Shown: positions 42,721 to 51,573 of the stretch, one piece after another | Position numbering within the stretch: the first letter of the stretch is position 1 | Layout of the letters: each line of letters starts with the position of its first letter | Notes under the pieces: generated by a model | Database searches by the model: none | The model's input: only the letters and a program-made list of their open reading frames with translations | What the model was told of the DNA's origin: nothing | Source of the DNA: Chitinophaga tropicalis | Lineage (GTDB): Bacteria > Bacteroidota > Bacteroidia > Chitinophagales > Chitinophagaceae | NCBI RefSeq assembly: GCF_009758205.1 | Contig: NZ_WRXN01000013.1 | Coordinates: 1 to 64,000, forward strand | Direction of reading: 5' to 3' | DNA: 64,000 bases | Position numbers and translations under genes: made by a program

Positions 42721-43290
42721 ATGCTGTGCGTATTATTACAGGAATATAACAGGGCATGTTCCGGGGTCGCTGGTGGTATCTCCGATATCGCCATATTTGA
42801 CCCATCCGATTTCAATTTCACCCAAACGACCGCTACCTCACCTTATAGTGCAGTAGCTCTCCGTGCCGGTGCCACTGCGGAGAACGGAGGCAAATTCTTC
42901 ATCATCAACTTCCAGTACCGGGAGGCTGAATGGACGTGGAAGCAATCGAAGAACGGTTGTGCCTCCAAGTATGAACACGAATTTAAATTCCAGCTTGCTG
43001 AAAACAGCAATACCCTAACCAACTTTCTGCAGGCACTTGATGCAGCCAGCTGCTGCTGTGGCATTGGCATAGCTGCCCGACTGAACTCTGGCAAAATCAT
43101 CATTGCCGGTGAGAAGTATGTTAATGCAAGTTCTATTACCAAGTTCGTTGTAGAGCAGGATGGTTCAGACGGTGGTAGCGGTAAGGAGTTGGATAACCCC
43201 AACGTGGGCAATATCCTGCTGAAGGGTAACTACTCTCGTAACCTGCGTGAATACTCAGGTACCTGGGCTTCCATTGAGGCATTGATGTAA
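42721..43290 (+). CDS. Hypothetical structural protein (189 aa)
   Basis: Beta-rich, Cys-containing (a CCCGIGIAAR segment near 120) with SGKIIIAGEKYVNASSITKF. Position after capsid and before portal suggests a head or neck component. It could also be a tail-tube-like protein, since that gene is not otherwise found. Confidence 0.5.
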   Translation: MLCVLLQEYNRACSGVAGGISDIAIFDPSDFNFTQTTATSPYSAVALRAGATAENGGKFFIINFQYREAEWTWKQSKNGCASKYEHEFKFQLAENSNTLTNFLQALDAASCCCGIGIAARLNSGKIIIAGEKYVNASSITKFVVEQDGSDGGSGKELDNPNVGNILLKGNYSRNLREYSGTWASIEALM

Positions 43291-43305
43291 TCTCCATTCA
43301 GTTGT

Positions 43306-43572
43306 ATGGGAAAAAAGAAGAAAAAAATGGTTACGATTAAGAAAGAATATCAGTCCGCTGTTGTCGCATTCGGTAACAGCGGACTTCCGCTTGGACAGCG
43401 GGATGACCTGCTGGATCTCGCAATTATTGCCACGAAGAGTGGCGATCCTTCCTTACTTCAGCTCTTCGAGCCTCTTCCATCACTGGAGGAGCTACAGAAG
43501 ATGAAAGTTCAACCACTCCTTCCCGTGATTGAAGCACTGAAAGAAACTGCATCACCAGGTACAGAAGAATAA
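43306..43572 (+). CDS. Hypothetical phage protein (88 aa)
   Basis: Very basic N-terminus (MGKKKKKMVTIKKEYQ), helical centre (RDDLLDLAIIATKSG), no recognised domain. Five bases separate its stop from the portal start. Confidence 0.5.
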   Translation: MGKKKKKMVTIKKEYQSAVVAFGNSGLPLGQRDDLLDLAIIATKSGDPSLLQLFEPLPSLEELQKMKVQPLLPVIEALKETASPGTEE

Positions 43573-43577
43573 AGCAA

Positions 43578-44969
43578 ATGGCTAAGCAGCAAACCACGAG
43601 CAAACCGGCAGCAAAGAAATCCACAAAGGTTAGCAATGAGATCCGACTGGATGCCAAGAATCCTATCCCGTTCGATGGCGGACGGGCATTTTCTTTTGTG
43701 AATAATACTGAATATCTGCCCTTCCTGGATGGAAAGGACGATTTCGGGCAGCAGCTGCTGGAGTGTAGAATTCTGTCAGCGACACACAACCGGTGCGTAG
43801 TTTCAAAGGCCAATTATTGCGCAGGTGACGGTTTTATGGATACAGACGGAAATGAGCTGCCTACAGAGTTGACGGATTGGTTGGCCAGTATGAACATGAA
43901 AAATGAGGCAGCTACAGAACTGACCAGACGCATGTTAGAAGACATCTTCACCTGGGGTAATGTTCCGATAGAGATTGTTCGATTCAAGTCTGCTGGCAAG
44001 AAGTATGTATATGTTTATGTACACAACTTCCTGGAATGGCGACTTGGAAAGCCTGACGAAGATGATATCGTTCAGTACGCCATTCAATCAAAGCTGTTCC
44101 TACGTAATCAGCGCTCACTCACGCCTGATGAGATCAGCCGATCCAAGAAACTTCCTCTGTACAATCCCCGGAAGAATAAAAAAGACAACTGGTACCAGGA
44201 TGACAAAGGAGTGGAGCGCACTTTAATATGGCTAAAGAATTCAGTATCTGGATTTTCTCAGTATGGTCTTCCTTCAGCTATTGCCAGTATGATTTATCAG
44301 CTGCTGGAATACAAGGGCGCCCGTTATAACCTGGACAACTTCGACAACAACATGGTTGTTTCTGCTCTGTTGGCTATCAAGGGTAATATCAGCCAGACAG
44401 AGGCAGATCGTATAGGTAAAAAGGCAATACAGACGCACACCGGTGATGGTAAGCGCGGGCGTGTAATGGTGGTTGCCTCGGAGGAAGGTATTGAGGGGTC
44501 CGATCTTCATACGTTCGACACGCAGAAGGAAGGATCCTTTAAGGATTCTGATGATAAATGGATGCAAAAGATCATCTTGGCGAATGAGTGGGACGCAGTA
44601 CTGGCGGGCATCCAATCCGCAAGCACGATGGGTAAGGGCTCCGGATTCCTTACAAAGATCATTGAACATATTAACCGGACGGTAATTCTGCCGGCACAGA
44701 AAAAGCTCATGACAACTGTATGGAGCCACATATTCACCATCGCAGGTGAATGGATGGACTGGGATCTTAAGAAGTTCAACCTGGCCATAAAGAGCAATAT
44801 TGATATCTCAGGCCTTACAGATGTTGATATCACACCTGCGGTTACTGTTGACGAAGTAAGAGAGGCTAAAGGCCTGCCGAGGGATGGAGGAGAGCGTGGT
44901 AAGAAATACCTGGGTGAACTGAAGGTTAACCAGCAGCAGAAAAAAGGAGGTGACAATGTACAGGATTAA
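43578..44969 (+). CDS. Portal protein
   Basis: 463 aa. Basic N-terminus, then a long region typical of HK97-type portals: YKGARYNLDNFDNNMVVSAL, then LANEWDAVLAGIQSASTMGKG and the long helix EHINRTVILPAQKKLMTTVW, and a charged C-terminus. It forms the DNA channel and binds the terminase. It is unusually placed after the capsid gene and 18 kb from the terminase genes. Confidence 0.65.
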   Translation: MAKQQTTSKPAAKKSTKVSNEIRLDAKNPIPFDGGRAFSFVNNTEYLPFLDGKDDFGQQLLECRILSATHNRCVVSKANYCAGDGFMDTDGNELPTELTDWLASMNMKNEAATELTRRMLEDIFTWGNVPIEIVRFKSAGKKYVYVYVHNFLEWRLGKPDEDDIVQYAIQSKLFLRNQRSLTPDEISRSKKLPLYNPRKNKKDNWYQDDKGVERTLIWLKNSVSGFSQYGLPSAIASMIYQLLEYKGARYNLDNFDNNMVVSALLAIKGNISQTEADRIGKKAIQTHTGDGKRGRVMVVASEEGIEGSDLHTFDTQKEGSFKDSDDKWMQKIILANEWDAVLAGIQSASTMGKGSGFLTKIIEHINRTVILPAQKKLMTTVWSHIFTIAGEWMDWDLKKFNLAIKSNIDISGLTDVDITPAVTVDEVREAKGLPRDGGERGKKYLGELKVNQQQKKGGDNVQD

Positions 44970-45657
44970 CAGATTAATGCGTGGTGTGTTGATCACTACA
45001 GATGAGGTGCTCTTTCATGCACCGACGCAACAGACTATTGATCCCCGGATAATTGAACAATCTATCATTGTTGCTGAAGAACGCATTATCAGACCCGCTC
45101 TATCTGATGATCTTTATTATGCCCTGATTGAGCAAAAAAACACGGAGGTTACAGCCGAAAACAAAGCCACGCTGGAACAGCAGATTAATGATAGCCTGCC
45201 GGAAGGATCAGAGCCGGTTGTGCTGGCTGTTGGTGAAATAGTCAACGCAATGGAATTCCTGAACGCGGGCAATATGAAGCTATGGAAGCAGCATTTGTGG
45301 AAACTGACTGCTGAATGCGTAATGCTGTTAGCTACTCCGGAAGGATTCGTACAGTTCGGGGCGCAGGGCATTATCCATACCCAACCGGCATCCAGTCCAA
45401 TGAATACTTCAGGCCTGGTCACTCCTGAGCTTCGGTCAGTAAAATGGGTAATGGACAAGAAGATGATGGACCGGATAGACCCGTTGACAGAGGCCATGCA
45501 CGCATGGTTATGCCGCTATAAGGCCGATTATTCCCTGTACAAAAGAGACTGTGGTTGCGACGCTAAAGGTGTGGCATACAAACGTAAATCTGACATTGTA
45601 CTGGGACTGTACGATGATATTGATAACCCTCATTCCTGCGGCTGCTATGAAGATTAA
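44956..45657 (+). CDS. Putative head-tail connector protein
   Basis: 233 aa. N-terminal all-helical part (DPRIIEQSIIVAEERIIRPA, LSDDLYYALIEQKN) and a C-terminal Cys-containing region (CGCDAKG, CGC near the end). The start ATG at 44956 follows a strong AGGAGGTGA Shine-Dalgarno (a GTG six bases upstream is possible). Strong SDs are rare in this phylum. Location after the portal suggests a connector or adaptor. Confidence 0.55.
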   Translation: MYRINRLMRGVLITTDEVLFHAPTQQTIDPRIIEQSIIVAEERIIRPALSDDLYYALIEQKNTEVTAENKATLEQQINDSLPEGSEPVVLAVGEIVNAMEFLNAGNMKLWKQHLWKLTAECVMLLATPEGFVQFGAQGIIHTQPASSPMNTSGLVTPELRSVKWVMDKKMMDRIDPLTEAMHAWLCRYKADYSLYKRDCGCDAKGVAYKRKSDIVLGLYDDIDNPHSCGCYED

Positions 45658-45901
45658 AAACATAATCATTGGATGGGGGAAGCGTTTTAGCTTTCTTCCC
45701 ACTTCTGAGGCAGAGAAAAAGCTGTCTCAATTGAGAATGATGCTATGCAGTGGCTGTCCAGATTCTATTGAATCAACAGCCTTGAAGATCATTAATGGCG
45801 AAGGCGTATATGAGCACCGACTGGCGTGCACCAGGTGCAAGTGCCCTTGCCTTGAGAAAAGCATCGTTGTTGAAGAGTATTGTCCAATCGGAAAATGGTA
45901 A
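45647..45901 (+). CDS. Small Cys-rich protein (84 aa)
   Basis: Start overlaps the preceding stop by 11 bp. Contains CSGCP and CTRCKCPCLEK, a potential zinc site, and ends in YCPIGKW. Recurring type in Bacteroidota phages, where the similar pattern 'RXXXCXXC...WXXKCPLGKW' ends head-associated proteins. Function unknown. Confidence 0.55.
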   Translation: MKIKNIIIGWGKRFSFLPTSEAEKKLSQLRMMLCSGCPDSIESTALKIINGEGVYEHRLACTRCKCPCLEKSIVVEEYCPIGKW

Positions 45902-46251
45902 CAATGGAAGGATACTTTGATTATTATAAGCTATATCTCGCCGGACAATATACGCCGGTGGAAATTAACATGCTCACCAACATGGATGCAGAGCCCGACC
46001 ACTATCCCGTTGAAGTATACGATCTGGATGGGAATGATGTCGGTACCGCAGCTAGTAAAACGGCCTATGTCACTTTGTGGAATGCAATCCCCACTAATTC
46101 TGCTATAGGCATATTAAAAGGCGGCCAAGGCCCTTTCTCATTTGTTCTTGAGTTGAAACCCGGACAAACAGTACCTGCGAAAGTAACAGGAGATCCTGTG
46201 CATCTCTTTTCAGGTATATTCTCTAACCAATTCGGATCTGAATTCAACTAA
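45895..46251 (+). CDS. Hypothetical structural protein (118 aa)
   Basis: ATGGTAA overlap with the preceding stop; an ATG three codons further on is an alternative start. Beta-rich (YPVEVYDLDGNDVGTAASKT; GPFSFVLELKPGQTVPAKV). Directly precedes the fibre/esterase gene and could be a tail-tip adaptor. Confidence 0.52.
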   Translation: MVTMEGYFDYYKLYLAGQYTPVEINMLTNMDAEPDHYPVEVYDLDGNDVGTAASKTAYVTLWNAIPTNSAIGILKGGQGPFSFVLELKPGQTVPAKVTGDPVHLFSGIFSNQFGSEFN

Positions 46252-46253
46252 AC

Positions 46254-48836
46254 ATGGCAACATCAATCGAAATATTCAAAGAGGCGGTAAAAACATCAAT
46301 AAAAGACAAGGTAGCAGAGGGTTCCATCCTGAATTCTGATATAGCTGCGCGATTCTACGACGCTGCAGATCTTATCCTGTCTGTTGCTGCTGAAGGGGGC
46401 GTAGGCCTCGAAGGAGCAGCGACACCTTCTACCAACCCCGGGGCGCCAGAAGGGAAACGTATGTGGATCACTTCAACGCCGGGAACTTATACTAATTTCA
46501 GTGGCGTTGAAGTGAATAATGGAGAGCTGGTGTTCCTTATTGACAATGGTACAGCATACACTAAACTCGTTGTACCGGTTGATCCTGTTCCTGTAACAAC
46601 TGTGCAAGTAGCTGGTGTTGGAAAAAATAAGCTGGATTCAAGCGCCTTCGTTGAAGGGAATGTTAATAGCTCCGGTACTTTGGACGCCGTTCTCCCGCTA
46701 ACCGGCTGGCAGAGAACTGCACGTGTACCTGTTGTTGCCGGCACCACATATACGTTCAGTGCTGTTGGATTCACTGCCAGCAGTTCTAAATATGTTGTGT
46801 TCTACACCGCCAGCAATGTCTACATAAGCCGTGTTACAATCACAACAGCCCCTCCATTCTCGTTCACGGTGCCGGCTACTGCAACAAATATTGTCATTAA
46901 CCTCAAAGAGCCGGCGAACGCAGCTCCCACAAATGTTCAGCTGGAAATAGGTAATGCTGCGACAGCGTATGAGGCATATATACCACCAGTTAATGCAGCT
47001 GACACAATAAAGACCAATCCTTTAGCAGCAAGTTATTTGATAGACTCTCCGGGAAACAGAGCATTTATAACAGCGATGCTCAACAATAATGTTACAACCC
47101 AGAATGTATATTCTAAGAATATACTGGATGAGGAGAACATTAAAGTAGGGCTTGTCAGTAGTTCGGGTGTAATTCTAACAACAGCCGGCTGGTTACGCAG
47201 CGATAAGACTCCAATAACGGCTGGCAGTGTGTACACCTTTTCTGCGCTCAACTATGTCCCATCAACGGCAAAGGTACTGGCATACTATACAGCAAGTGAT
47301 GTGTATATCACACGCACGAGTGTAGCCACAGCGCCGCCATTCACGTTTACTCCACCTGCAGGAGCTGCATATTTTATCCTTAACCTCAAAGAGCCAACCG
47401 ACGCGACTACCCCATCACAAATGCAGGTGGAAAATGAAAACGTAGCCACAAGCTATGTCCCGCACAGAAAAACGGTTATATCCCAGATTCTGGGGTATGA
47501 TTTGTTGAGTAGTAATTCTTCCTCTGCTCCCACGACGCAGATACAGGCCTTGGTTAATCTGTATCCGCAGATATATGGAAAGCTACAGAACTTCAGGAAG
47601 AGGTATGCCGGCCCTCTCAACGCAACTGCAGATGATAGAGTGAAGATCATTATGGAAGGAGACAGCATCTTCGCTCGTGAGATGCACACAACAATTGGTC
47701 CAGTGGCACCAGCATCTTACCCTCCTACGTTTGTTACAAACAATTTTGGAGCTAACTTATTCCGTTCTCTCCTCAGCCTGGAACGGCCTGTCTACTCACG
47801 CTGGGACAAGGCAGGCACCTTTACAGAGACAGGTACCTGGTCTATAGAAACTACCGGTTGGGACGACGCCGGCACCCGCCCCAACGACACAAGACTTTCC
47901 ACTACATCAGCCGCGGCGCTATCCTTTGCTGTAGCAGCTGCATACAATAGATTCAACTTCGTAGACAGAACCGATCTGGCAGCATCTACCAGCATAGCTA
48001 TTGCTGTAACAGGTGGTGCCGGAAAGGTAGAAGTAAAGCTACCTGGTGCAACAGTTTGGGTAGAGGCCAACGGCGCATTATTATCTCAGCTGGAGGTAGC
48101 CGGTACTCGGCGAAGTAATAGCGTCTATGCACGTCGGGTGGAGTTCAGAAAGGTCGGGGCTACTATAGGTACTTCCGTCACTATTACGTTAACCAAACCA
48201 GCAGATAGCACCAAATTCCTATACTGGGGTCTAGAACTGATTAGCGGCGCTAAGCCTTATATACAGCTGGTTAATATTGCACGTGGTGGTAACACCCTTG
48301 CTCAACTGACCAATTACATTCAGAACGATCTCATAGAGCGCAAGCCTAACCTGGTACTCTTCGAGATACCGCTTCTGAACATGGTAGCAGCCAGCCAGCT
48401 ACCATCCTATAGCGTGAACTGGGTGCAGGACTTCCTATACGGCGACCGTGCAGGAAATACTAACACCTGGAATCTGAAGACGGCCAGTAACAACTGGGTT
48501 GACTTCGAAGTGCTGTGCGTACTTCCTCACTTTGCACGGAGTTACTTCAACTCAGACGGTTCAATGATCACTCAATCATCAGGGTACACGATGGCGGAGA
48601 TATGGAGTGCTGTTAAGTCGTTCTTATACGAAAAAGGAGATATCCCGTTCGTTGATATGTCCGCAGCGTTTGTTCGCGAGGCAGAAAGTGGCTATTTGGG
48701 CAACTATTACAACGCGTTCGCCGGCTCTGGTGTTAATGGTAACACGCTATCGAGCGATGGCGTACACCTGAATGATCGCGGTACGGCTGTCTACGCCAAA
48801 CACTTGTGCCCAATTTTCGACCTCAACTCTATCTAA
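46254..48836 (+). CDS. Tail fibre/receptor-binding protein with SGNH (GDSL) esterase domain
   Basis: 860 aa. Residues about 1-120 likely attach to the tail; two homologous beta-modules follow (about 123-246 and 288-408), each with a TYTFSA...YYTAS and KEP pattern, carbohydrate-binding-like. The C-terminal domain has block I MEGDSIF (near 468), the GGNTLAQL oxyanion part and DGVHLNDRG (near 834) with the Asp-His of SGNH hydrolases. It likely deacetylates or recognises cell-surface polysaccharide. Confidence 0.78.
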   Translation: MATSIEIFKEAVKTSIKDKVAEGSILNSDIAARFYDAADLILSVAAEGGVGLEGAATPSTNPGAPEGKRMWITSTPGTYTNFSGVEVNNGELVFLIDNGTAYTKLVVPVDPVPVTTVQVAGVGKNKLDSSAFVEGNVNSSGTLDAVLPLTGWQRTARVPVVAGTTYTFSAVGFTASSSKYVVFYTASNVYISRVTITTAPPFSFTVPATATNIVINLKEPANAAPTNVQLEIGNAATAYEAYIPPVNAADTIKTNPLAASYLIDSPGNRAFITAMLNNNVTTQNVYSKNILDEENIKVGLVSSSGVILTTAGWLRSDKTPITAGSVYTFSALNYVPSTAKVLAYYTASDVYITRTSVATAPPFTFTPPAGAAYFILNLKEPTDATTPSQMQVENENVATSYVPHRKTVISQILGYDLLSSNSSSAPTTQIQALVNLYPQIYGKLQNFRKRYAGPLNATADDRVKIIMEGDSIFAREMHTTIGPVAPASYPPTFVTNNFGANLFRSLLSLERPVYSRWDKAGTFTETGTWSIETTGWDDAGTRPNDTRLSTTSAAALSFAVAAAYNRFNFVDRTDLAASTSIAIAVTGGAGKVEVKLPGATVWVEANGALLSQLEVAGTRRSNSVYARRVEFRKVGATIGTSVTITLTKPADSTKFLYWGLELISGAKPYIQLVNIARGGNTLAQLTNYIQNDLIERKPNLVLFEIPLLNMVAASQLPSYSVNWVQDFLYGDRAGNTNTWNLKTASNNWVDFEVLCVLPHFARSYFNSDGSMITQSSGYTMAEIWSAVKSFLYEKGDIPFVDMSAAFVREAESGYLGNYYNAFAGSGVNGNTLSSDGVHLNDRGTAVYAKHLCPIFDLNSI

Positions 48837-48838
48837 GT

Positions 48839-49285
48839 ATGAAAGCAATAGTTATATATCTAACACTCGGATGGGCAATGGCGCCAGTAATTTCCTGGAT
48901 AGAAAAATATGTATTTTCTGATTGGGAGTTTTTAAAGTTCCTTTTTGTTATTGTGTCGGTTGATACTGCGCTGGGACTTTTCAAAGCGATACGGCAACGT
49001 CAAGTGAGCAGTAAAGGGTTTGGCATGGTGCTGAGAAAGATTATTATCTATACTTCAGCATTGGTTGCGACTTCCGCCCTCACAAAGTTCACCGTTAGTG
49101 GAGCTCCGCAGGTTGCCTTTTCTTTCCTCGGTAATGTAGTATTCTCCGCTATCATGGTACGGGAAGCAATCAGCATCTTCGAAAACATTGCTGAAATAGA
49201 TCCGGGGGTATTACCAGGTTGGATTTTAAAGTATCTCCAAAAATTCGATTCTCTCACCGGCAAAAAATTAACGGATGAAAATTAA
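48839..49285 (+). CDS. Phage holin
   Basis: 148 aa. Hydrophobic segments at about 2-18, 29-45, 65-80 and 87-105, with the intervening ALGLFKAIRQRQVSSKGFG motif typical of holins in the toxin-secretion/Holin_4 family. It would form membrane lesions at lysis. I start at the ATG right after the fibre stop. The 3' end overlaps the next gene by 11 bp. Confidence 0.75.
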   Translation: MKAIVIYLTLGWAMAPVISWIEKYVFSDWEFLKFLFVIVSVDTALGLFKAIRQRQVSSKGFGMVLRKIIIYTSALVATSALTKFTVSGAPQVAFSFLGNVVFSAIMVREAISIFENIAEIDPGVLPGWILKYLQKFDSLTGKKLTDEN

Positions 49286-49961
49286 CGTATGGACCACTTT
49301 GTTCGCCGTTGTGGCTATCTTCTTCGTTTTCCTGCAGGTAAAATCCTATCGACAAGAAACATATTATAAGGGTATCATTGCTGCAAAGGATGATACTGTA
49401 AGAACCTGGCAGGACGAAGCCGGCCGGTGGAGAGCTGAGGCAACATCTACCCAGGTTGCAAATAAGGATCTGCAGGAGTTTTTTCACATGGAAGCAGAGC
49501 AGATCCGTAAGGACTTCAACTTGAAGTTGAAGAATGTTACTGGCTACTTGCGTGCAAACCTGCAGACTTCTGGTACGGTAACAATAAAGCCGGACAGCGG
49601 CACAACTGTCATTGTTCGGAATCCCTCCGGATCAGATACAGCTCACTTCCGGTACCGGGATCACTGGTCTAAATTTGACGCTACTTTACTCAACAACAAG
49701 CTAACGCTTGATTATCAGACAAGAGATTCAGTTGCTTTTGCAATGTCTCGAAAACGTCGCAGTCTCTTTGGACCTAAACGCGCCGTCCTGGAGGGCATAA
49801 GCTACAATCCTAATAGTACAATTGCGGGTATCACTGGTATCGAAATTAAAGCGCCAAACTATCGCTGGAGCATTGGTCCTTGTGCTGCTTACGGCTGGAT
49901 GGGGAATCGATGGTCACTATTTACCGGAGTCTCTGTGCAATACTCACTGATTAAATTCTAA
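49275..49961 (+). CDS. Membrane-anchored spanin-like or lysis accessory protein
   Basis: 228 aa. N-terminal transmembrane segment (TTLFAVVAIFFVFLQV, about 6-22), then a helical region (about 40-95, coiled-coil type) and a beta-rich end (about 180-228), with RKRRSLFGPKRA as the basic middle. It fits an inner-membrane protein reaching into the periplasm, as expected beside holin and endolysin. No firm family. Confidence 0.5.
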   Translation: MKINVWTTLFAVVAIFFVFLQVKSYRQETYYKGIIAAKDDTVRTWQDEAGRWRAEATSTQVANKDLQEFFHMEAEQIRKDFNLKLKNVTGYLRANLQTSGTVTIKPDSGTTVIVRNPSGSDTAHFRYRDHWSKFDATLLNNKLTLDYQTRDSVAFAMSRKRRSLFGPKRAVLEGISYNPNSTIAGITGIEIKAPNYRWSIGPCAAYGWMGNRWSLFTGVSVQYSLIKF

Positions 49962-49963
49962 CA

Positions 49964-50464
49964 ATGACAAAAGAACTGTTCTTTAAACAATACTACCACT
50001 CTGCGGTGAAAGCAGAAAGGGAAACAGGAGTACCGGCTTTGGCTGTGCTCGCACAGGCTGCACTGGAATCCGGATGGGGAGAGAAGGCGCCCAACAACAT
50101 GTTCTTTGGGATAAAGGCAGGGCCTTCCTGGAAGGGAAAGCGACAGTTGATCACTACCAGGGAAGTGCACTCAAAACGTGACATAAAATATCCGGAAATA
50201 CTTAGCATTATAGCACGTTCGGATGGTAAGTATGATTACAGAGTAAAGGATTGGTTTCGTGCATATGACACTGCTGGTGAATCTTTTGCTGACCATGGTC
50301 GGTTCCTGCAGGAGAATCCCAGGTATAAGAAGGCATTTGAAACAACGGATCCTGTAAAGTTTGTTGAAGCAGTAGCTGCTGCTGGATATGCAACAGATCC
50401 TGAATACGCGAAGACTTTAAAGAGCATCATTGCCAGCCTTCAAAAGATGGTCCCCGGTAGTTGA
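49964..50464 (+). CDS. Endolysin, GH73 glucosaminidase
   Basis: 166 aa, nearly all domain. The lysozyme-like glucosaminidase fold shows VPALAVLAQAALESGWGEKA (catalytic Glu35), NNMFFGIK and WFRAYDTAGESFADH, then the C-terminal ALGYATDP-type end (AAAGYATDPEYAKTL). It cleaves the peptidoglycan sugar chain at lysis. No signal peptide, so it needs the holin for release. Confidence 0.88.
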   Translation: MTKELFFKQYYHSAVKAERETGVPALAVLAQAALESGWGEKAPNNMFFGIKAGPSWKGKRQLITTREVHSKRDIKYPEILSIIARSDGKYDYRVKDWFRAYDTAGESFADHGRFLQENPRYKKAFETTDPVKFVEAVAAAGYATDPEYAKTLKSIIASLQKMVPGS

Positions 50465-50493
50465 TGCCGATTCATAACGTGGAATTAAACGAT

Positions 50494-50517
50494 AAAGCCG
50501 GGTTTTCACCCGGCTTT
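50494..50517. terminator. Bidirectional terminator after lysis genes
   Basis: Stem AAAGCCGGG (50494-50502) with CCCGGCTTT (50509-50517), loop TTTTCA. It separates the rightward late operon from two leftward genes. The tracts of T on each side are short, so efficiency is uncertain. Confidence 0.7.
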
Positions 50518-50518
50518 C

Positions 50519-50830
50519 CTATTTGCAAGCATAGAACCAGAGCAAAGCCAAAATAGTCAAACAGGCCATAGCTGTGACTATTTTGACCCGTTTTATCTTC
50601 CTTCGTATTCTCCTGGCCTCCACCAGAGCTTTTATCCTCTGAAGTTCCTCTTTCTTCAGCTGCTCTTTTGTTAACACACTATGCAAGTAATCTGACATTG
50701 ATTGAGCTTCTGGAATAGCGGCTCTGATAAGGTCTAACTTCAATTTCTCAGTCGGAGTTATAGATTCCCTGATCTCAGCTATTATAAGAGCACGAATGTG
50801 CTTTATTATTTCGGATGTCGTTAACTCCAT
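50519..50830 (-). CDS. Small phage protein with C-terminal membrane anchor
   Basis: 103 aa. Charged helices (EIIKHIRALIIAEIRESI; KEELQRIKALVEARRIRRK) then a C-terminal transmembrane helix (VTAMACLTILALLWFYA). Coexpressed with the upstream gene, which overlaps it by one base. It may be a tail-anchored exclusion or toxin-like protein. No family recognised. Confidence 0.5.
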   Translation of the reverse strand: MELTTSEIIKHIRALIIAEIRESITPTEKLKLDLIRAAIPEAQSMSDYLHSVLTKEQLKKEELQRIKALVEARRIRRKIKRVKIVTAMACLTILALLWFYACK

Positions 50831-51222
50831 TATAGCTGTGTTTTCTTGACAAATGAAATAACATAGTTAATCGCTTCTGAAACGGTGTCCCCGAACTCTC
50901 TCATCCGCTCGTTAACTACTGTAACAGCGTCATCAAGATGTTCGTCAGGAACGCCTTTCTGCCTGAGCACCTCTTTGTCGGTAAAGGGACGTTGCTTTTT
51001 ATAACGCGGAGAAGGCAGGAAGTGCTTTTCTATCAACTTCAGTATAGTCTCTTCGAACCGGGGTACCGGTTCATTTGAGAGGCGTTTGACTCGTTTCGGA
51101 TTCGAAACATTGTACTCAATTACGCGTTCTTCATATGAAGCCCTCACCAGGTGAGGCTTCAGTGGGACTTTGTTAAGTCTTAGATCAACGGATTGTTTGT
51201 CTAATTGGATTTTAAACAGCAT
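50830..51222 (-). CDS. Hypothetical phage protein (130 aa)
   Basis: Basic N-terminal half (RASYEERVIEYNVSNPKRVK) and acidic helical C-terminal half (EHLDDAVTVVNERMREFG, SEAINYVISF). It is divergent from the XRE gene across a palindrome-rich spacer, so probably controlled by it. Confidence 0.5.
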   Translation of the reverse strand: MLFKIQLDKQSVDLRLNKVPLKPHLVRASYEERVIEYNVSNPKRVKRLSNEPVPRFEETILKLIEKHFLPSPRYKKQRPFTDKEVLRQKGVPDEHLDDAVTVVNERMREFGDTVSEAINYVISFVKKTQL

Positions 51223-51339
51223 ATGGATGACATTTTGGTTATTGTAGCTAATTTAGTTAAGTTTTATATAACTAGATTTATAAATCTAGTTATATAGATT
51301 TAGAATTATTAATCTAAATGTGTATATGTTCGTTATAGA
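51223..51339. promoter_or_regulatory. Divergent control region with three palindromes
   Basis: A perfect 32-bp palindrome spans 51265-51296 (arms 16 bp, centre between 51280 and 51281). Next to it ATTTAGA and TCTAAAT form an inverted repeat around 51299-51320 with an 8-bp spacer. A third repeat with 13-bp arms (51324-51336 and 51347-51359) encloses the start codon of the XRE gene. The region is AT-only-like otherwise. Confidence 0.65.
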
Positions 51340-51573
51340 ATGTTGAATAACGAACATATCATCAAACAACAGATTGGCGCCCGCATTAAAAAACTAAGGG
51401 AAGACCGTGGCATGTCACAGTCGGATTTGGGCTATGAAGCCAATATTGACCAGAATACAGTTTCCAGGATCGAACTGGGAAAGAATAACTGGCGGTTGGA
51501 AACTATGATAGCAATTGCCAATGCCTTGGAGACTAACTTTTTTGAATTGTTCAAACCGGGAAAAGGTCATTAG
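51340..51573 (+). CDS. XRE-family transcriptional regulator
   Basis: 77 aa: a single HTH domain (IGARIKKLREDRGMSQSDLG, IDQNTVSRIELGKNN) with the motif ANALETNFFELF at the end. The start codon is in the loop of a 13-bp-arm repeat, implying autoregulation at DNA or mRNA level. It probably controls the divergent leftward pair and could bear on integrase or lysogeny. The stop overlaps the integrase stop region (convergent). Confidence 0.8.
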   Translation: MLNNEHIIKQQIGARIKKLREDRGMSQSDLGYEANIDQNTVSRIELGKNNWRLETMIAIANALETNFFELFKPGKGH

